Positions 10,150-19,261 of a stretch of 64,000 bases of DNA are shown here, in pieces (the first letter of the stretch is position 1; each line of letters opens with the position of its first letter). The notes below the pieces were generated by a model, which saw only the letters and a program-made list of their open reading frames with translations, was not told the origin of the DNA and did no database searches. The DNA is taken from positions 1 through 64,000 of the forward strand of contig NZ_BOOY01000038.1 of assembly GCF_016863475.1 (NCBI RefSeq), given 5' to 3'. Source of the DNA: Spirilliplanes yamanashiensis (GTDB taxonomy: Bacteria > Actinomycetota > Actinomycetes > Mycobacteriales > Micromonosporaceae). Position numbers and translations under genes: made by a program.

Positions 10150-10507
10150 CCCCCTGATCGAGACCGCGCCCGCCCAGCTGGACGCGGAGGACGCGAAGCT
10201 CGTGACCCTGGCGCGCGGCGCCCGGGGCCGGGTGGGCGCGGTCGAGGGCGCCGCCGTGCGCGACCAGGACGGCCGCACGTACGCGGCCGCCACGGTCGGG
10301 CTGCCGTCGCTGGCGCTGACCGCCCTGCAGCTCGCGGTGGCCCAGGCCGCCGCGGCGGGCGCGACCCTGCTGGAGGCGGCCGCCGTGGTGACGGAGGGCT
10401 CCAACCTCGACGGCGCCGGCCACGCCGCCGTGCGCGACCTGGCCCCGAGCGCGCCGATCCACGTGGCGGCCCCTGACGGCACCCTGATCGGCACGGTGAC
10501 CTCGTGA
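10142..10507 (+). CDS. cytidine deaminase-like protein lacking zinc ligands
   Basis: The 121-residue protein lies where actinobacteria carry a gene usually named cytidine deaminase, between corC and era. The fold signals remain (VRDQDGRTYAAATVGLPS at 39-56, VVTEGSN near 82). The expected Cys/His-Ala-Glu catalytic motif is replaced by ALTALQLAVAQ, there is no PCxxC motif, and the protein contains no cysteine. Deaminase chemistry is therefore unlikely. It may be a structural or regulatory relic linked to Era (inference). It overlaps corC by eight and era by four bases. Confidence 0.8.
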   Translation: MPDPLIETAPAQLDAEDAKLVTLARGARGRVGAVEGAAVRDQDGRTYAAATVGLPSLALTALQLAVAQAAAAGATLLEAAAVVTEGSNLDGAGHAAVRDLAPSAPIHVAAPDGTLIGTVTS

Positions 10508-11382
10508 CGTACCGCGCCGGGTTCGCGTGTTTCGTCGGGCGGCCGAACGCCGGCAAGTCCACGCTGACCAACGCGATCATCGGGCAGAAGATCGCGATCA
10601 CGTCCAGCAAGCCGCAGACCACCCGGCACGTCATCCGCGCCGTCCTGCACCGGCCCGACGGCCAGATCGTGCTCGTCGACACGCCGGGCCTGCACCGGCC
10701 CAAGACGCTGCTCGGCGAGCGCCTCAACGACCTGGTCCGCGAGACGTGGAGCGAGGTCGACGTGATCGGCCTGTGCGTGCCGGCCGACGAGCCGGTCGGC
10801 AAGGGCGACAAGTTCATCACCGGCGAGCTGTCGCAGCTCAAGGCCACCGTGCTGGCCGTGGTGACGAAGACCGACCTGGTCGACAAGCGGACGCTGGCCG
10901 AGCAGCTGCTGGCGGTCAGCCGGCTCGCCGACTTCGCCGAGATCGTGCCGGTCAGCGCCGTCTCCGGCGACCAGGTGGGCCTGCTCACCGACGTGATGGC
11001 GAAGTACCTGCCGGAGAGCCCGCAGCTGTACCCGGACGACATGCTCACCGACGAGCCCGAGCAGGTGCTCATCGGCGAGCTGGTGCGCGAGGCGGCGCTC
11101 GAGGGCGTCCGCGACGAGCTGCCGCACTCCATCGCGGTGCTGGTCGAGGAGATGTTCGTCGAGAACGGCGTCACCAAGATCTTCGCCGACATCTACGTCG
11201 AGCGGTCCAGCCAGAAGGCGATCGTCATCGGGGCGCAGGCCAGCCGGCTGAAGGACGTCGGCACCCGGGCCCGGGCGGCGATCGAGGGCCTGCTCGGCAC
11301 GAAGGTCTACCTGAACCTGCACGTCCGCGTCGCCAAGGAGTGGCAGCGGGACCCGAGACAGCTGCGGAAGCTGGGGTTCTAG
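10504..11382 (+). CDS. era: GTPase Era
   Basis: The 292-residue Ras-like GTPase binds 16S rRNA and helps small-subunit assembly. G1 is GRPNAGKST, the switch region has QTTRH, G3 is DTPGLH, G4 is TKTD; a C-terminal KH domain contains a GxxG-type loop region near VIGAQASRLKDVG. GTG 10504 overlaps the stop of the deaminase-like gene. The corC-cdd-era order is translationally coupled. Confidence 0.96.
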   Translation: MTYRAGFACFVGRPNAGKSTLTNAIIGQKIAITSSKPQTTRHVIRAVLHRPDGQIVLVDTPGLHRPKTLLGERLNDLVRETWSEVDVIGLCVPADEPVGKGDKFITGELSQLKATVLAVVTKTDLVDKRTLAEQLLAVSRLADFAEIVPVSAVSGDQVGLLTDVMAKYLPESPQLYPDDMLTDEPEQVLIGELVREAALEGVRDELPHSIAVLVEEMFVENGVTKIFADIYVERSSQKAIVIGAQASRLKDVGTRARAAIEGLLGTKVYLNLHVRVAKEWQRDPRQLRKLGF

Positions 11383-11411
11383 ACGACGGGAGCGAGCAGG
11401 GAGGCGCAGGC

Positions 11412-12245
11412 ATGCGGCGGGAGACGATCCTCATCACCGGCGCGGGGGGCCGGGTGGCCCGGATGCTGCGCTGCCGGCTCGCCCGTCCGGGGCGCACGCT
11501 GCGCCTGCTCGACCCCGCGGAACTCACCGCCGAGCCGGGCGAGGTCGTGTTCACCGGCTCGGTCACCGACGCGGCGCTGATGGCGCGGGCGGCGGCCGGG
11601 TGCGACGCGATCCTGCACCTGGGCGGCCTGCCCGGTGAGGCGCCCTGGGCGGCGCTGGCCGAGGTGAACGTGGAGGGCACCCGGACCGTGCTGGAGGCCG
11701 CCCGGCTGGCCGGGGTGCCGCGCGTGCTGCTGGCCTCGTCCGCGCACGTGGCGGGCTTCTACCGGCGGCCCGGCGCGATCCCGCGCCCGCGCGGCGTCAC
11801 CGGCCCGGCCGACCCGCTGCCCGCGGACGCCCCGGCGCGCCCCGACACCCTGTACGGGGTCAGCAAGGCCGCCGCCGAGGCGCTGGGCAGCCTGTACGCC
11901 GACCGGTTCGGTCTGGCCGTGTACGCGCTGCGGCTGGGCGACTGCGCACCGGAGCCGCCGGGGGAGTGGGCGCTGCACTCGTGGCTGTCGCCGGGCGACG
12001 CGGCGCGCCTCGTGGAGGCGTGTTTGAGCTCCGCCTTGATCGGTTATCAGGTCGTCTGGGGGATCAGCCGCAACGCGCGCCGCTGGTGGTCGTTGACCGA
12101 GGGCGAGCGGATCGGTTACCACCCCGCCGATGACGCGGAGGAGTACGCCGGCGCGATCGCTGCCGCGCACGGCGACCGGGCAACGACGCTCGGGCTCGCC
12201 GGTGGGCGGTCGGCGGTCGCGCCGCTCGGCGAGCGCCGCCGCTGA
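11412..12245 (+). CDS. NAD-dependent epimerase/dehydratase family protein
   Basis: The 277-residue extended-SDR protein has the N-terminal nucleotide motif TGAGGRVARML (GxxGxxG-like), LHLGGLPGEAP, the catalytic Ser in LASSAHVAGFY and YGVSK as the Tyr/Lys pair. Length and the AHVAGFY stretch resemble uronate dehydrogenase-type enzymes (uronic acid to lactone). The substrate is not certain. ATG 11412 has an AGGGAGG ribosome site. It begins 29 bases after era. Confidence 0.8.
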   Translation: MRRETILITGAGGRVARMLRCRLARPGRTLRLLDPAELTAEPGEVVFTGSVTDAALMARAAAGCDAILHLGGLPGEAPWAALAEVNVEGTRTVLEAARLAGVPRVLLASSAHVAGFYRRPGAIPRPRGVTGPADPLPADAPARPDTLYGVSKAAAEALGSLYADRFGLAVYALRLGDCAPEPPGEWALHSWLSPGDAARLVEACLSSALIGYQVVWGISRNARRWWSLTEGERIGYHPADDAEEYAGAIAAAHGDRATTLGLAGGRSAVAPLGERRR

Positions 12246-12293
12246 GCCGGTCCGCCGCTCGCGTCGGCCCCTGTCGCCAACGGGCGGAGTCTC

Positions 12294-13856
12294 ATGCGGA
12301 ACCGGTACCTGGACCTGCTGCGCGCCGTCGCGATCGTCCGCGTCGTCGTCTACCACGTCACGGGCCTGTCCCTGCTCACCGTGCTGATCCCCGCCATGCC
12401 GGTGATGTTCGCGCTGGCGGGCTCGCTCATGGCGGCCTCGGCCGACCGGTCCGGGCTGGGCGCCGTCGGCCGGCGCCTGCGCCGGCTGCTGCCGTCGCTG
12501 TGGGTGTTCGCCGCCGTGTTCGTACCCGCCATGCTGCTCACCGGCCTGGCGTGGGAGCCGAGGGTGCTGCTGTGGCTGCTGCCGCTGCAGGACCCGCCCG
12601 CGAACGGCTGGGGCGCCCAGGCGCTGAGCGCCAACTGGTACCTGCGTGACTTCCTGTGGTTCGTGCTGCTGTCGCCGGCCGCGCTGTGGCTGTTCCGGCG
12701 CGCCCCGTGGCCGACGCTGGCCGTCCCGTACGCCATCCTGCTGGCCTGCGAGTTCGCCGGGTGGGCGCCGCCGGTCGTGGTCCGCGACATCGGCCTGTAC
12801 TTCGGCGCGTGGATGCTCGGCTTCGCCCACCACGACGGCCTGCTGCGCCGCCTGGCGCCGCGCCGGCTGCTGGCCCTCGCGGGCGTCCTCGCCGCGGCCG
12901 GGCTGGCCTGGACGCTGACCCACCCGGGGCCGCGCGGCTACGACCTCAACGACATCCCCGTCGGCAACGCGCTGTGGTCCGGCGCGTTCATCCTGGTGGC
13001 GCTCGGCTTCGCCGACCGCGCCGAGGCGAGGCTGCGGCTGAGCGCGCGATGGGAGAGAGTGGTCACCGTGCTGAACGCCAGAGCTCTGACGATCTACCTG
13101 TGGCACGTGCCGATCATCGTCGGCGTCACCCTCTTCGCCCTCGACCGCGGCTGGCCCGTGCTCGGCGCGGCCGGCTCCGGCTGGCGGCTCGCCGTCGTGG
13201 CGGTGGCCCTCGTCGTGGTCGTCGCGCTGGTCGGCTGGGTCGAGGACGTCGCCGGCCGGCGCCGCCCCGTCCTGCTGCCCGGCCGCCGCCGGGCCGCGGC
13301 GCGGCCGGCCGCGTCGTCGGTGCCCGTCTCGCCCGCGCCGATCCCGGTGTCGCCCGCCCCGGGCAACCCGATCCCGGCCGACCCGGAGACGCTGCCGATG
13401 CCGCCGGACCCGTTCCCGGACGACCCGGTGCCGATCCCGATCTCCCCGGTGCCGATCCCGGTGTCGCCCGCGCCGGGCGCCCCCGACCCGTTCCCGGACG
13501 ACCCGGCTCCCGTGCCGGTGTCCCCGGCGCCCGGCGCGCCGGACCCGTGGCGCGAGCCGGCACCCGAACCGGTGACCGAGCCGGAGCCGGCCGCCCCGGC
13601 GCCCGACGGGCCCGAGCCCGTCCCGGCCGGCCCGGCGCCGGCCGGCGCGGTGCTGCACGCGCACGTCGGCACCGGCGAGCACCTGGTGCACGCCGCCGGC
13701 GGCCACGACCCGGCGCTGCCCGCGGTGCCCGCCCTGGCGCTGCCGGTGCTGATCGACCTGGCGGCCCACCGCAAGCCCGCCGACGGCCGCCCGGCCCGCC
13801 GCGCCGAACCGGCCCGGGCCGGCCGGCGCCCGGCGCGCCGCCGCACCTCGTCCTGA
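12294..13856 (+). CDS. acyltransferase 3 family membrane protein with proline-rich tail
   Basis: The 520-residue protein starts with an OafA/YrhL-type acyltransferase domain: RYLDLLRAVAIVRVVVYHV at the first segment, then about ten hydrophobic segments to residue 325. Such enzymes transfer acyl groups to sugars or lipids at the membrane. The last ~190 residues are low complexity, with repeated PIPVSPAPG and PDPFPDDP units, and end in a basic Arg/Ala segment. The tail is cytoplasmic or wall-spanning depending on topology, which I cannot fix. ATG 12294 has GGCGGAG upstream. Confidence 0.82.
   Translation: MRNRYLDLLRAVAIVRVVVYHVTGLSLLTVLIPAMPVMFALAGSLMAASADRSGLGAVGRRLRRLLPSLWVFAAVFVPAMLLTGLAWEPRVLLWLLPLQDPPANGWGAQALSANWYLRDFLWFVLLSPAALWLFRRAPWPTLAVPYAILLACEFAGWAPPVVVRDIGLYFGAWMLGFAHHDGLLRRLAPRRLLALAGVLAAAGLAWTLTHPGPRGYDLNDIPVGNALWSGAFILVALGFADRAEARLRLSARWERVVTVLNARALTIYLWHVPIIVGVTLFALDRGWPVLGAAGSGWRLAVVAVALVVVVALVGWVEDVAGRRRPVLLPGRRRAAARPAASSVPVSPAPIPVSPAPGNPIPADPETLPMPPDPFPDDPVPIPISPVPIPVSPAPGAPDPFPDDPAPVPVSPAPGAPDPWREPAPEPVTEPEPAAPAPDGPEPVPAGPAPAGAVLHAHVGTGEHLVHAAGGHDPALPAVPALALPVLIDLAAHRKPADGRPARRAEPARAGRRPARRRTSS
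13317..13640 (+). repeat. degenerate proline-rich coding repeats in the acyltransferase tail
   Basis: Imperfect repeats encode PVSPAP, PIPVSPAPG and PDPFPDDP units, in clear contrast to the membrane domain before them. The block is likely unstable and variable between strains (inference). Confidence 0.65.
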
Positions 13857-13887
13857 CCCGCGCCGCCCGCCGGGGCATGATCGGGCG

Positions 13888-15150
13888 ATGCGGATGACCT
13901 CGGTGGCGGTGCGGCGCACCTACTACCTGCTTGGGCTGGGCAACGCCCTCGCCGCGTCGCTCATCTGGGGCATCAACACGATCTTCCTGCTCGACGCGGG
14001 CCTGTCGAACCTGGAGGCGTTCGCCGCCAACGCGTTCTTCACCGCCGGCATGGTGCTGTTCGAGGTGCCGACCGGGGTGGTCGCCGACACCTGGGGGCGC
14101 CGCCCGTCGTTCCTGCTGGGCACGCTCACCCTGGCCGTGTCCACCGCGCTGTACGTGCTGCTCTGGCAGGTCGGCGCGGGGTTCTGGTGGTGGGCGCTGG
14201 TCAGCGTGTTCATCGGCCTCGGGTTCACCTTCTTCTCCGGCGCCACCGAGGCGTGGCTGGTCGACGCGCTGACGGCCACCGGCTACGACGGCGAGGTCGA
14301 GGCCGTGTTCGCCCGGGGCCAGGTGTTCACCGGCGTCGGCACCCTGGCCGGCTCGGTCGGCGGCGGCTACCTCGCCCAGTTCGCGGGGCTCGGCGCCCCG
14401 TTCGTGCTGCGCGCCGGCATCCTCGTGGTGATGTTCGTGCTGGCCGCCGTGCTCATGCGCGACCTGGGCTTCACGCCCGACCGCAGCCGCGGCCCCCTCG
14501 GCGAGGTGCGGCACATCGCCGCCAACTCCGTCGAGTACGGCTGGCGCGTCCCGGCGGTGCGCCACCTCATGCTGGCGGCCCCGTTCACCGGCGGGGTCAG
14601 CATCTACGTCTTCTACGCCCTGCAGCCGCACCTGCTCGACCTGTGGGGCGACCCGGCGGCGTACGGCATCGCGGGGCTGGTCGCCGCGATCACGGCCGGC
14701 GCGCAGATCGCCGGCGGGCTGGTGGCTCCGCAGCTGCGCCGGGTGTTCCGGCGGCGCACCTCCGGCCTGCTGTTCGCGATCGGCGCGGGCAGCGTCGCCG
14801 TGCTGCTCATCGGCGTGGTGACGAACTTCTGGGCGGTGCTGGGGCTGATCGTCGTGTGGGGGCTGCTCGGGTCGGCGGCGCTGCCGCTGCGCCAGGCGTA
14901 CCTGAACGGGCTCATCCCGTCGCGGCAGCGGGCCACGATCCTGTCGTTCGACTCGCTGATGAGCTCGACGGGCGGCGTGGTGCTGCAGCCCGGGCTCGGG
15001 CGCGCCGCCGACGTGTGGGGCTACCCGGCCACGTACCTGATGTCGGGGGCGCTGTCGCTGCTCGCGCTGCCGTTCGTGGCGCTGTCGCGGCGGCAGGGCG
15101 CGCCGGCCGACACGGCCACCCGGCCGGCCCCGGCGCTGCCCCAGGCCTGA
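13888..15150 (+). CDS. MFS transporter
   Basis: The 420-residue major facilitator has about twelve hydrophobic segments. The cytoplasmic loop motif VADTWGRRPSF after the second segment is the MFS motif A. It resembles drug or small-molecule efflux permeases; no substrate can be given. ATG 13888 is preceded at six bases by CATGAT, a weak match to the leaderless -10 pattern; a second ATG is at 13894. It converges with the lipoprotein gene at 15155. Confidence 0.88.
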   Translation: MRMTSVAVRRTYYLLGLGNALAASLIWGINTIFLLDAGLSNLEAFAANAFFTAGMVLFEVPTGVVADTWGRRPSFLLGTLTLAVSTALYVLLWQVGAGFWWWALVSVFIGLGFTFFSGATEAWLVDALTATGYDGEVEAVFARGQVFTGVGTLAGSVGGGYLAQFAGLGAPFVLRAGILVVMFVLAAVLMRDLGFTPDRSRGPLGEVRHIAANSVEYGWRVPAVRHLMLAAPFTGGVSIYVFYALQPHLLDLWGDPAAYGIAGLVAAITAGAQIAGGLVAPQLRRVFRRRTSGLLFAIGAGSVAVLLIGVVTNFWAVLGLIVVWGLLGSAALPLRQAYLNGLIPSRQRATILSFDSLMSSTGGVVLQPGLGRAADVWGYPATYLMSGALSLLALPFVALSRRQGAPADTATRPAPALPQA

Positions 15151-15154
15151 GCGG

Positions 15155-15925
15155 TCAGCCGAACCGCACGTACACGTCGCCGTTGTCGGTGACCACGTCG
15201 AGCAGGTGGGCGGCCGACGCGACGTCCGGCACGGACACCTCCTGGTCGCCGTTGCCGGTGGCGACCTGCACGCGGTACGCGCCCTGCGGCACCGCCACGG
15301 TGACGTCGCCGTTGCTCGCCCGGGCCCGCACCGCCACCGCCTCGGCCAGCCGCAGCTCGACGTTGCCGGAGGTGGTCTCGGCCGTGACCGCGCCGGCGAT
15401 CCCGCGGGCCTCCACGTCGCCCGAGGTCGCGGTGAGCTCGACGGCGCCCTTGACGCCGCTGGCCACGATGTCGCCGGACGTGGTGCGCACGGCGACCGTG
15501 CCGGTGGCGCCGTCGACCGTCACGTCGCCCGACTGCAGCTCGACGTCGACCTTGCCGACCCGGGTGAGCCGGATGTCGCCGGAGCCCAGCGACCCCGTCA
15601 CCGCCACCCCGGCCGGGGCCTCGATGTCGTAGGTGACGAAGCAGTCGTTGCCGCACCGGGTGTCGATCGTCAGCACCGACCCCTCGATCCGGTACGTGCG
15701 CTCCGGCTCCGCGCCCCGGTAGCGCACCACCCGGTTGACCGCCGTGTCCGCCCGCGACGACGAGCGCACCAGCACGTCGCCCGCGCCGCCCGACAGCCGG
15801 ATCTCCGTGATCTTGGCGGTCTCCGTGTCGGAGAACTCGAGCTGGGCCTGCGGGGTCGCGAAGCACCCGGTCAGCGAGAGGGTCCCGGCCAGGGCGGCGA
15901 CGCCGAGCGCACGCGTGAGGTTCAT
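15155..15925 (-). CDS. DUF4097 family beta-repeat lipoprotein
   Basis: The 256-residue product has a lipoprotein signal ending LSLTGC (Cys20). After it come about eight short repeats of the form TSGDV or NGDVxV, the DUF4097 beta-helix-like repeat. Such proteins are extracytoplasmic and of unknown function. I chose ATG 15925, just before the signal peptide, over an upstream in-frame start at 15961. It is divergent from recO. Confidence 0.85.
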   Translation of the reverse strand: MNLTRALGVAALAGTLSLTGCFATPQAQLEFSDTETAKITEIRLSGGAGDVLVRSSSRADTAVNRVVRYRGAEPERTYRIEGSVLTIDTRCGNDCFVTYDIEAPAGVAVTGSLGSGDIRLTRVGKVDVELQSGDVTVDGATGTVAVRTTSGDIVASGVKGAVELTATSGDVEARGIAGAVTAETTSGNVELRLAEAVAVRARASNGDVTVAVPQGAYRVQVATGNGDQEVSVPDVASAAHLLDVVTDNGDVYVRFG

Positions 15926-16023
15926 GCCCCGAAACCTACGGCCGGGGGCGTGCCGGGACATCCGTCGGATCCCCTGACTCGACCCTGAGAGGAGATGTCG
16001 GGGGTGGGGTGCAAGATGTGGGG

Positions 16024-16797
16024 GTGCCGCCCGGATACCGCCGACAGCTCTACCGCGACGACGCGGTGGTGCTGCGCGTGCAGAAGCTGGGCGAGAGCGA
16101 CCGCATCATCACCCTGCTGACCCGCCACCACGGCCGCCTGCGCGCCGTCGCCCGCGGCGTCCGGCGCACCACCAGCAAGTTCGGGGCCCGGCTCGAACCG
16201 TTCGGCCACGTCGACCTGCAGCTCGCCGGCTCGCCCGAGGGCGTCGGCAGCGCACTGCACTCAGTCAGCCAGGTCGAGGCGATCGACCTGTACGGCGGCA
16301 CGTTCCTCGCCGACTATCCGCGCTACACGGCCGCCAGCGCGATCGCCGAGACGGCCGAGCGGCTCACCCCCATCGAGCGCGAGCCGTCGCTGCGCATCTT
16401 CCAGCTCACCCTCGGCGCGCTGCGCGCCCTGGCCGCCCGCGAGCACGACAGCAGCCTCGTCCTCGACGCCTACCTGCTGCGCGGCATGTCCTACGCCGGC
16501 TGGGCGCCCGCCCTGGCCGAGTGCGCGGTGTGCGGCACCCCCGGCCGGCACGGCGCGTTCTCGGTGCCCGCGGGCGGGTCGGTCTGCCCCGACTGCCGGC
16601 CGCCCGGCGCCGCCCACCCCGCCCCGGCCACGCTCGGGCTCATGTCGGCGCTCACCAGCGGCGACTGGTCGGTCGCCGACGCCGCCGAGGGCCCGGTCCG
16701 GCGCGAGTGCAGCGGCCTGGTCGCGGCCCACCTGCAGTGGCACCTCGAAAAGGCGCTGCGCTCCCTGCCCCTGGTGGACCGCCGCACCGGCCCCTGA
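16024..16797 (+). CDS. recO: DNA repair protein RecO
   Basis: The 257-residue RecFOR pathway protein loads RecA and anneals ssDNA. The OB-fold N-terminus has [20 protein letters not shown] four-cysteine zinc site is present (CAVCGTPG, then VCPDC). GTG 16024 fits the family N-terminus and is preceded at six bases by CAAGAT; GTG 16009 is an alternative. uppS follows, as usual in actinobacteria. Confidence 0.93.
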   Translation: MPPGYRRQLYRDDAVVLRVQKLGESDRIITLLTRHHGRLRAVARGVRRTTSKFGARLEPFGHVDLQLAGSPEGVGSALHSVSQVEAIDLYGGTFLADYPRYTAASAIAETAERLTPIEREPSLRIFQLTLGALRALAAREHDSSLVLDAYLLRGMSYAGWAPALAECAVCGTPGRHGAFSVPAGGSVCPDCRPPGAAHPAPATLGLMSALTSGDWSVADAAEGPVRRECSGLVAAHLQWHLEKALRSLPLVDRRTGP

Positions 16798-16843
16798 TGC
16801 GACGATGACGGCCGCACGCGCCACACCACGGGGAGACGCCACC

Positions 16844-17638
16844 ATGCCGAAACCGCCCACGCCGCACCCGTCCGGGGTGCGCCCGCCCGAGCTGCCGAAG
16901 GCGAGCCTGCCGAAGCACGTCGCGCTCGTCATGGACGGCAACGGGCGGTGGGCCAAGGAACGCGGCCTGCCCCGCACCCGCGGCCACGAGCAGGGCGAGT
17001 TCTCGCTGTTCGACACCATCGAGGGCGCCATCGAGCTGGGCATCCCGTACCTGTCGGCGTACGCGTTCTCCACCGAGAACTGGAAGCGCTCGCCGGACGA
17101 GGTGCGCTTCCTGATGGGCTTCAACCGCGACGTCATCCGCCGCCGCCGCGACCAGCTCGTCGACCTGGGCGTGCGGGTCGTCTGGTCGGGCCGGCCGGGC
17201 CGGCTGTGGAAGAGCGTCATCGGCGAGCTGCAGACCGCCGAGCAGATGTCGCAGCACAACTCGACGCTGACCCTGCAGTTCTGCGTCAACTACGGCGGCC
17301 GCGCCGAGGTCGCCGACGCGGCGGCCGCCCTGGCCCGCGACGTCGCCGCCGGCAAGGTCAACCCCGACAAGATCACCGAGAAGGTGTTCGCCCGCTACCT
17401 CTACCACCCCGAGGTGCCCGAGGTGGACCTGTTCCTGCGGCCGTCGGGTGAGCAGCGCACGTCGAACTTCCTGCTCTGGCAGTCCGCGTACGCCGAGATG
17501 GTCTACCTCGACACGCTGTGGCCCGACTTCGACCGCCGGCACCTCTGGTACGCCTGCGAGCTGTACGCGGGCCGCGACCGGCGCTTCGGCGGCGCGCTAC
17601 CCAACCCGGTCAAGCCCGCCCAGCAGCCGCACCACTGA
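16844..17638 (+). CDS. uppS: isoprenyl transferase (undecaprenyl/decaprenyl diphosphate synthase)
   Basis: The 264-residue cis-prenyltransferase makes the long polyprenyl diphosphate used as lipid carrier in wall synthesis. [12 protein letters not shown] carries the catalytic Asp; [19 protein letters not shown] and [15 protein letters not shown] are all intact. I took ATG 16844, which has a GGGGAGA ribosome site; in-frame ATG 16805 would add 13 residues. Its 3' end overlaps the opposite-strand HAD gene by 42 bases. Confidence 0.94.
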   Translation: MPKPPTPHPSGVRPPELPKASLPKHVALVMDGNGRWAKERGLPRTRGHEQGEFSLFDTIEGAIELGIPYLSAYAFSTENWKRSPDEVRFLMGFNRDVIRRRRDQLVDLGVRVVWSGRPGRLWKSVIGELQTAEQMSQHNSTLTLQFCVNYGGRAEVADAAAALARDVAAGKVNPDKITEKVFARYLYHPEVPEVDLFLRPSGEQRTSNFLLWQSAYAEMVYLDTLWPDFDRRHLWYACELYAGRDRRFGGALPNPVKPAQQPHH

Positions 17639-18286
17639 GGACGTGTCGGACAGGTCGGTGAGCACGTGGTGCGCCCCGGCCGCCCGCAGGTCGCCGGCGC
17701 GCGTGCTGCCCGTCGCCACGCCCACCGCGACGGCGTCGTTGGCCAGCGCGCCGGCCACGTCCGCCACCGTGTCGCCGACCACGACCGCCTCGAACGGCTC
17801 GCCGTACTTCGCCTCGGCCCGCTCCCGGCTGCGCCGCACCAGGGTGGCGCGCACGTGGTCCTCGGTGCCGTAGCCGCCCACCTCGGCGTCGAACACCCCG
17901 CCCAGCCCGAACGCGGCCACCTTCAGCCGCGCCACCGGCGCGATGTTGCCGGTCACCAGGGTCTGCACCACGTGCGGGTGCGCGGCCAGCCCGGCCAGGA
18001 CGTCGCGCACGCCCGGCATCAGGCTGCCGTGCTCGGCGAACAGGTGCCGGTCGGCGTGCACCCGCTCGGCGTAGGTGGCGAAGAAGCGCTCGGGCGTGCA
18101 GTCGGTGACCCCGTGCACGTCGAACACCTCCGCGCAGATGTCCAGGTCGGTGCGCCCGCCCAGGATCGGCATGTGCCGCCACTGCTGCCCGGTCACCGCC
18201 GTGAACGCCGCCTTCCACGCGTTGCCGGCCACGCCGCCGCCGCGCAGCAGCGTGTAGTCGATGTCCCACATCACGAGCCGCCTCAC
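17597..18286 (-). CDS. HAD family phosphatase
   Basis: The 229-residue haloacid dehalogenase-like hydrolase has DIDYTLL as motif I (the nucleophile Asp, with the usual second Asp), LVTGN as motif II, a conserved Lys in the middle, and [12 protein letters not shown] as motif III. It is a phosphoglycolate phosphatase-like enzyme of unknown substrate. GTG 18286 overlaps the stop of the thiamine-binding gene (GTGA). The 3' end runs 42 bases into uppS on the other strand. Confidence 0.86.
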   Translation of the reverse strand: MRRLVMWDIDYTLLRGGGVAGNAWKAAFTAVTGQQWRHMPILGGRTDLDICAEVFDVHGVTDCTPERFFATYAERVHADRHLFAEHGSLMPGVRDVLAGLAAHPHVVQTLVTGNIAPVARLKVAAFGLGGVFDAEVGGYGTEDHVRATLVRRSRERAEAKYGEPFEAVVVGDTVADVAGALANDAVAVGVATGSTRAGDLRAAGAHHVLTDLSDTSSVVRLLGGLDRVG

Positions 18287-18573
18287 GAGAGCGCGTCCTC
18301 GATCCGCCGGACCTTGGCCTCCAGTGCGCCGGTCACGCCGGGCCGCACGTCGGCCTTGAGGGTGACGCTGACCCGCGGGGCGCCGGCGGCGACGGCGTCG
18401 ACGGCCCGCTTGACGACCGCCATCACCTCGTCCCACTCGCCCTCGACGGTGGTGAACATGGCGTCGGTGCGGTGCGGCAGCCCGGACTCGCGGACGACCC
18501 GGACGGCCTCGGCCACCAGGTCGCCGACGGAGTCACCGGCGCCGAGCGGCGTGACGGAGAAGGCGACGAGCAT
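18283..18573 (-). CDS. MTH1187 family thiamine-binding protein (DUF77)
   Basis: The 96-residue protein matches the small MTH1187/YkoF-like fold: [11 protein letters not shown] at the start, [20 protein letters not shown] in the middle and a [12 protein letters not shown] strand. Relatives bind thiamine or its HMP moiety as tetramers. The ykoEDC thiamine-precursor transporter lies 3.7 kb downstream in the numbering, so the window contains two thiamine-related loci. ATG 18573; coupled to the HAD gene. Confidence 0.85.
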   Translation of the reverse strand: MLVAFSVTPLGAGDSVGDLVAEAVRVVRESGLPHRTDAMFTTVEGEWDEVMAVVKRAVDAVAAGAPRVSVTLKADVRPGVTGALEAKVRRIEDALS

Positions 18574-18590
18574 CCCGCCATCCTTGCAGG

Positions 18591-18618
18591 ATATACTCGG
18601 CGTCGGTTTCGCATATAC
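18591..18618 (+). promoter_or_regulatory. paired ATATAC repeats in the vapBC promoter region
   Basis: ATATAC occurs at 18591-18596 and 18613-18618, 22 bases apart (two helical turns), in an otherwise GC-rich gap of 56 bases. TATACT (18592-18597) is a plausible -10. VapB antitoxins bind repeats over their own promoter, so this is a candidate autoregulatory site (inference). Confidence 0.4.
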
Positions 18619-18629
18619 GGGGAGGTCCG

Positions 18630-18839
18630 GTGACCAAGATCCTGGTGGACGTGGACGACGACGCCCTCGCCGAGGCCGCCCGGCTGCTCGGCACGAAGAC
18701 GAAGAAGGACACGGTGAACACCGCCCTGCGCGAGACGGCGGACCGCCTGCGCCGGGCCAAGGCGTTCGACCGGCTCGTCGAGATGGGCAAGGCGGGCGAC
18801 TTCGACGAGCTGCTGGACAAGAGCGCCCGCCGCCGATGA
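18630..18839 (+). CDS. vapB: type II toxin-antitoxin antitoxin, VapB family
   Basis: The 69-residue protein has a ribbon-helix-helix-like N-terminus: [19 protein letters not shown] then [13 protein letters not shown], typical of VapB (DUF2191-like). The C-terminal half would wrap the toxin. GTG 18630 has a GGGGAGG ribosome site. Its TGA overlaps the ATG of vapC, as is usual for antitoxin-toxin pairs. Confidence 0.88.
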   Translation: MTKILVDVDDDALAEAARLLGTKTKKDTVNTALRETADRLRRAKAFDRLVEMGKAGDFDELLDKSARRR

Positions 18840-19261
18840 GGCAGGAGCAGTTCCTCGTCGACGCGAGCGCCCTGGTGCGGCTGACCCGCGACGACACCGC
18901 CATCGAGATGTGGGGGCGGCAGCTGACCGCCGGCCTGTTGGCCGTCTGCCCGGTCACGGAGCTGGAGATCCTCTACAGCGCGCGCTCGCCGGCGCACCGG
19001 GACGAGCTGCGGACCCTCCTGCGTGAGGCCTTCACGGGCGTGCTGGTGCCGGACCGGGTCTGGGAGCGGGCCGCCGACGTGCAGGCGGCCATGACGGATC
19101 GGGGCACCCATCGGTCGGCCGGTCCGGTCGACCTGCTGGTGGCCGCGTGCGCGGAGCTGCTGGACCTGACCCTGCTGCACTACGACGCCGACTTCGACGC
19201 CGTCGCCGTGGTCACCGGCCAGCGGACGCGGTGGCTCGCGGAGCCCGGGTCGATCGCCTGA
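18836..19261 (+). CDS. vapC: type II toxin VapC, PIN-domain ribonuclease
   Basis: The 141-residue PIN protein has the acidic catalytic set: Asp9 in FLVDASALV, Glu42 in VTELEIL, Asp99 in GPVDLLVAA, and Asp residues 117-121 in HYDADFD. VapC toxins cleave tRNA or rRNA when free of VapB. All catalytic residues are intact, so the module looks active. ATG 18836 overlaps the vapB stop. The converging gene ends one base away. Confidence 0.9.
   Translation: MRQEQFLVDASALVRLTRDDTAIEMWGRQLTAGLLAVCPVTELEILYSARSPAHRDELRTLLREAFTGVLVPDRVWERAADVQAAMTDRGTHRSAGPVDLLVAACAELLDLTLLHYDADFDAVAVVTGQRTRWLAEPGSIA

Noticed and set aside
13317-13640. CRISPR-like array suspected from regular repeats
   Set aside because: The repeats are short, imperfect and in frame, encode Pro-rich units of the acyltransferase, and have no unique spacers.
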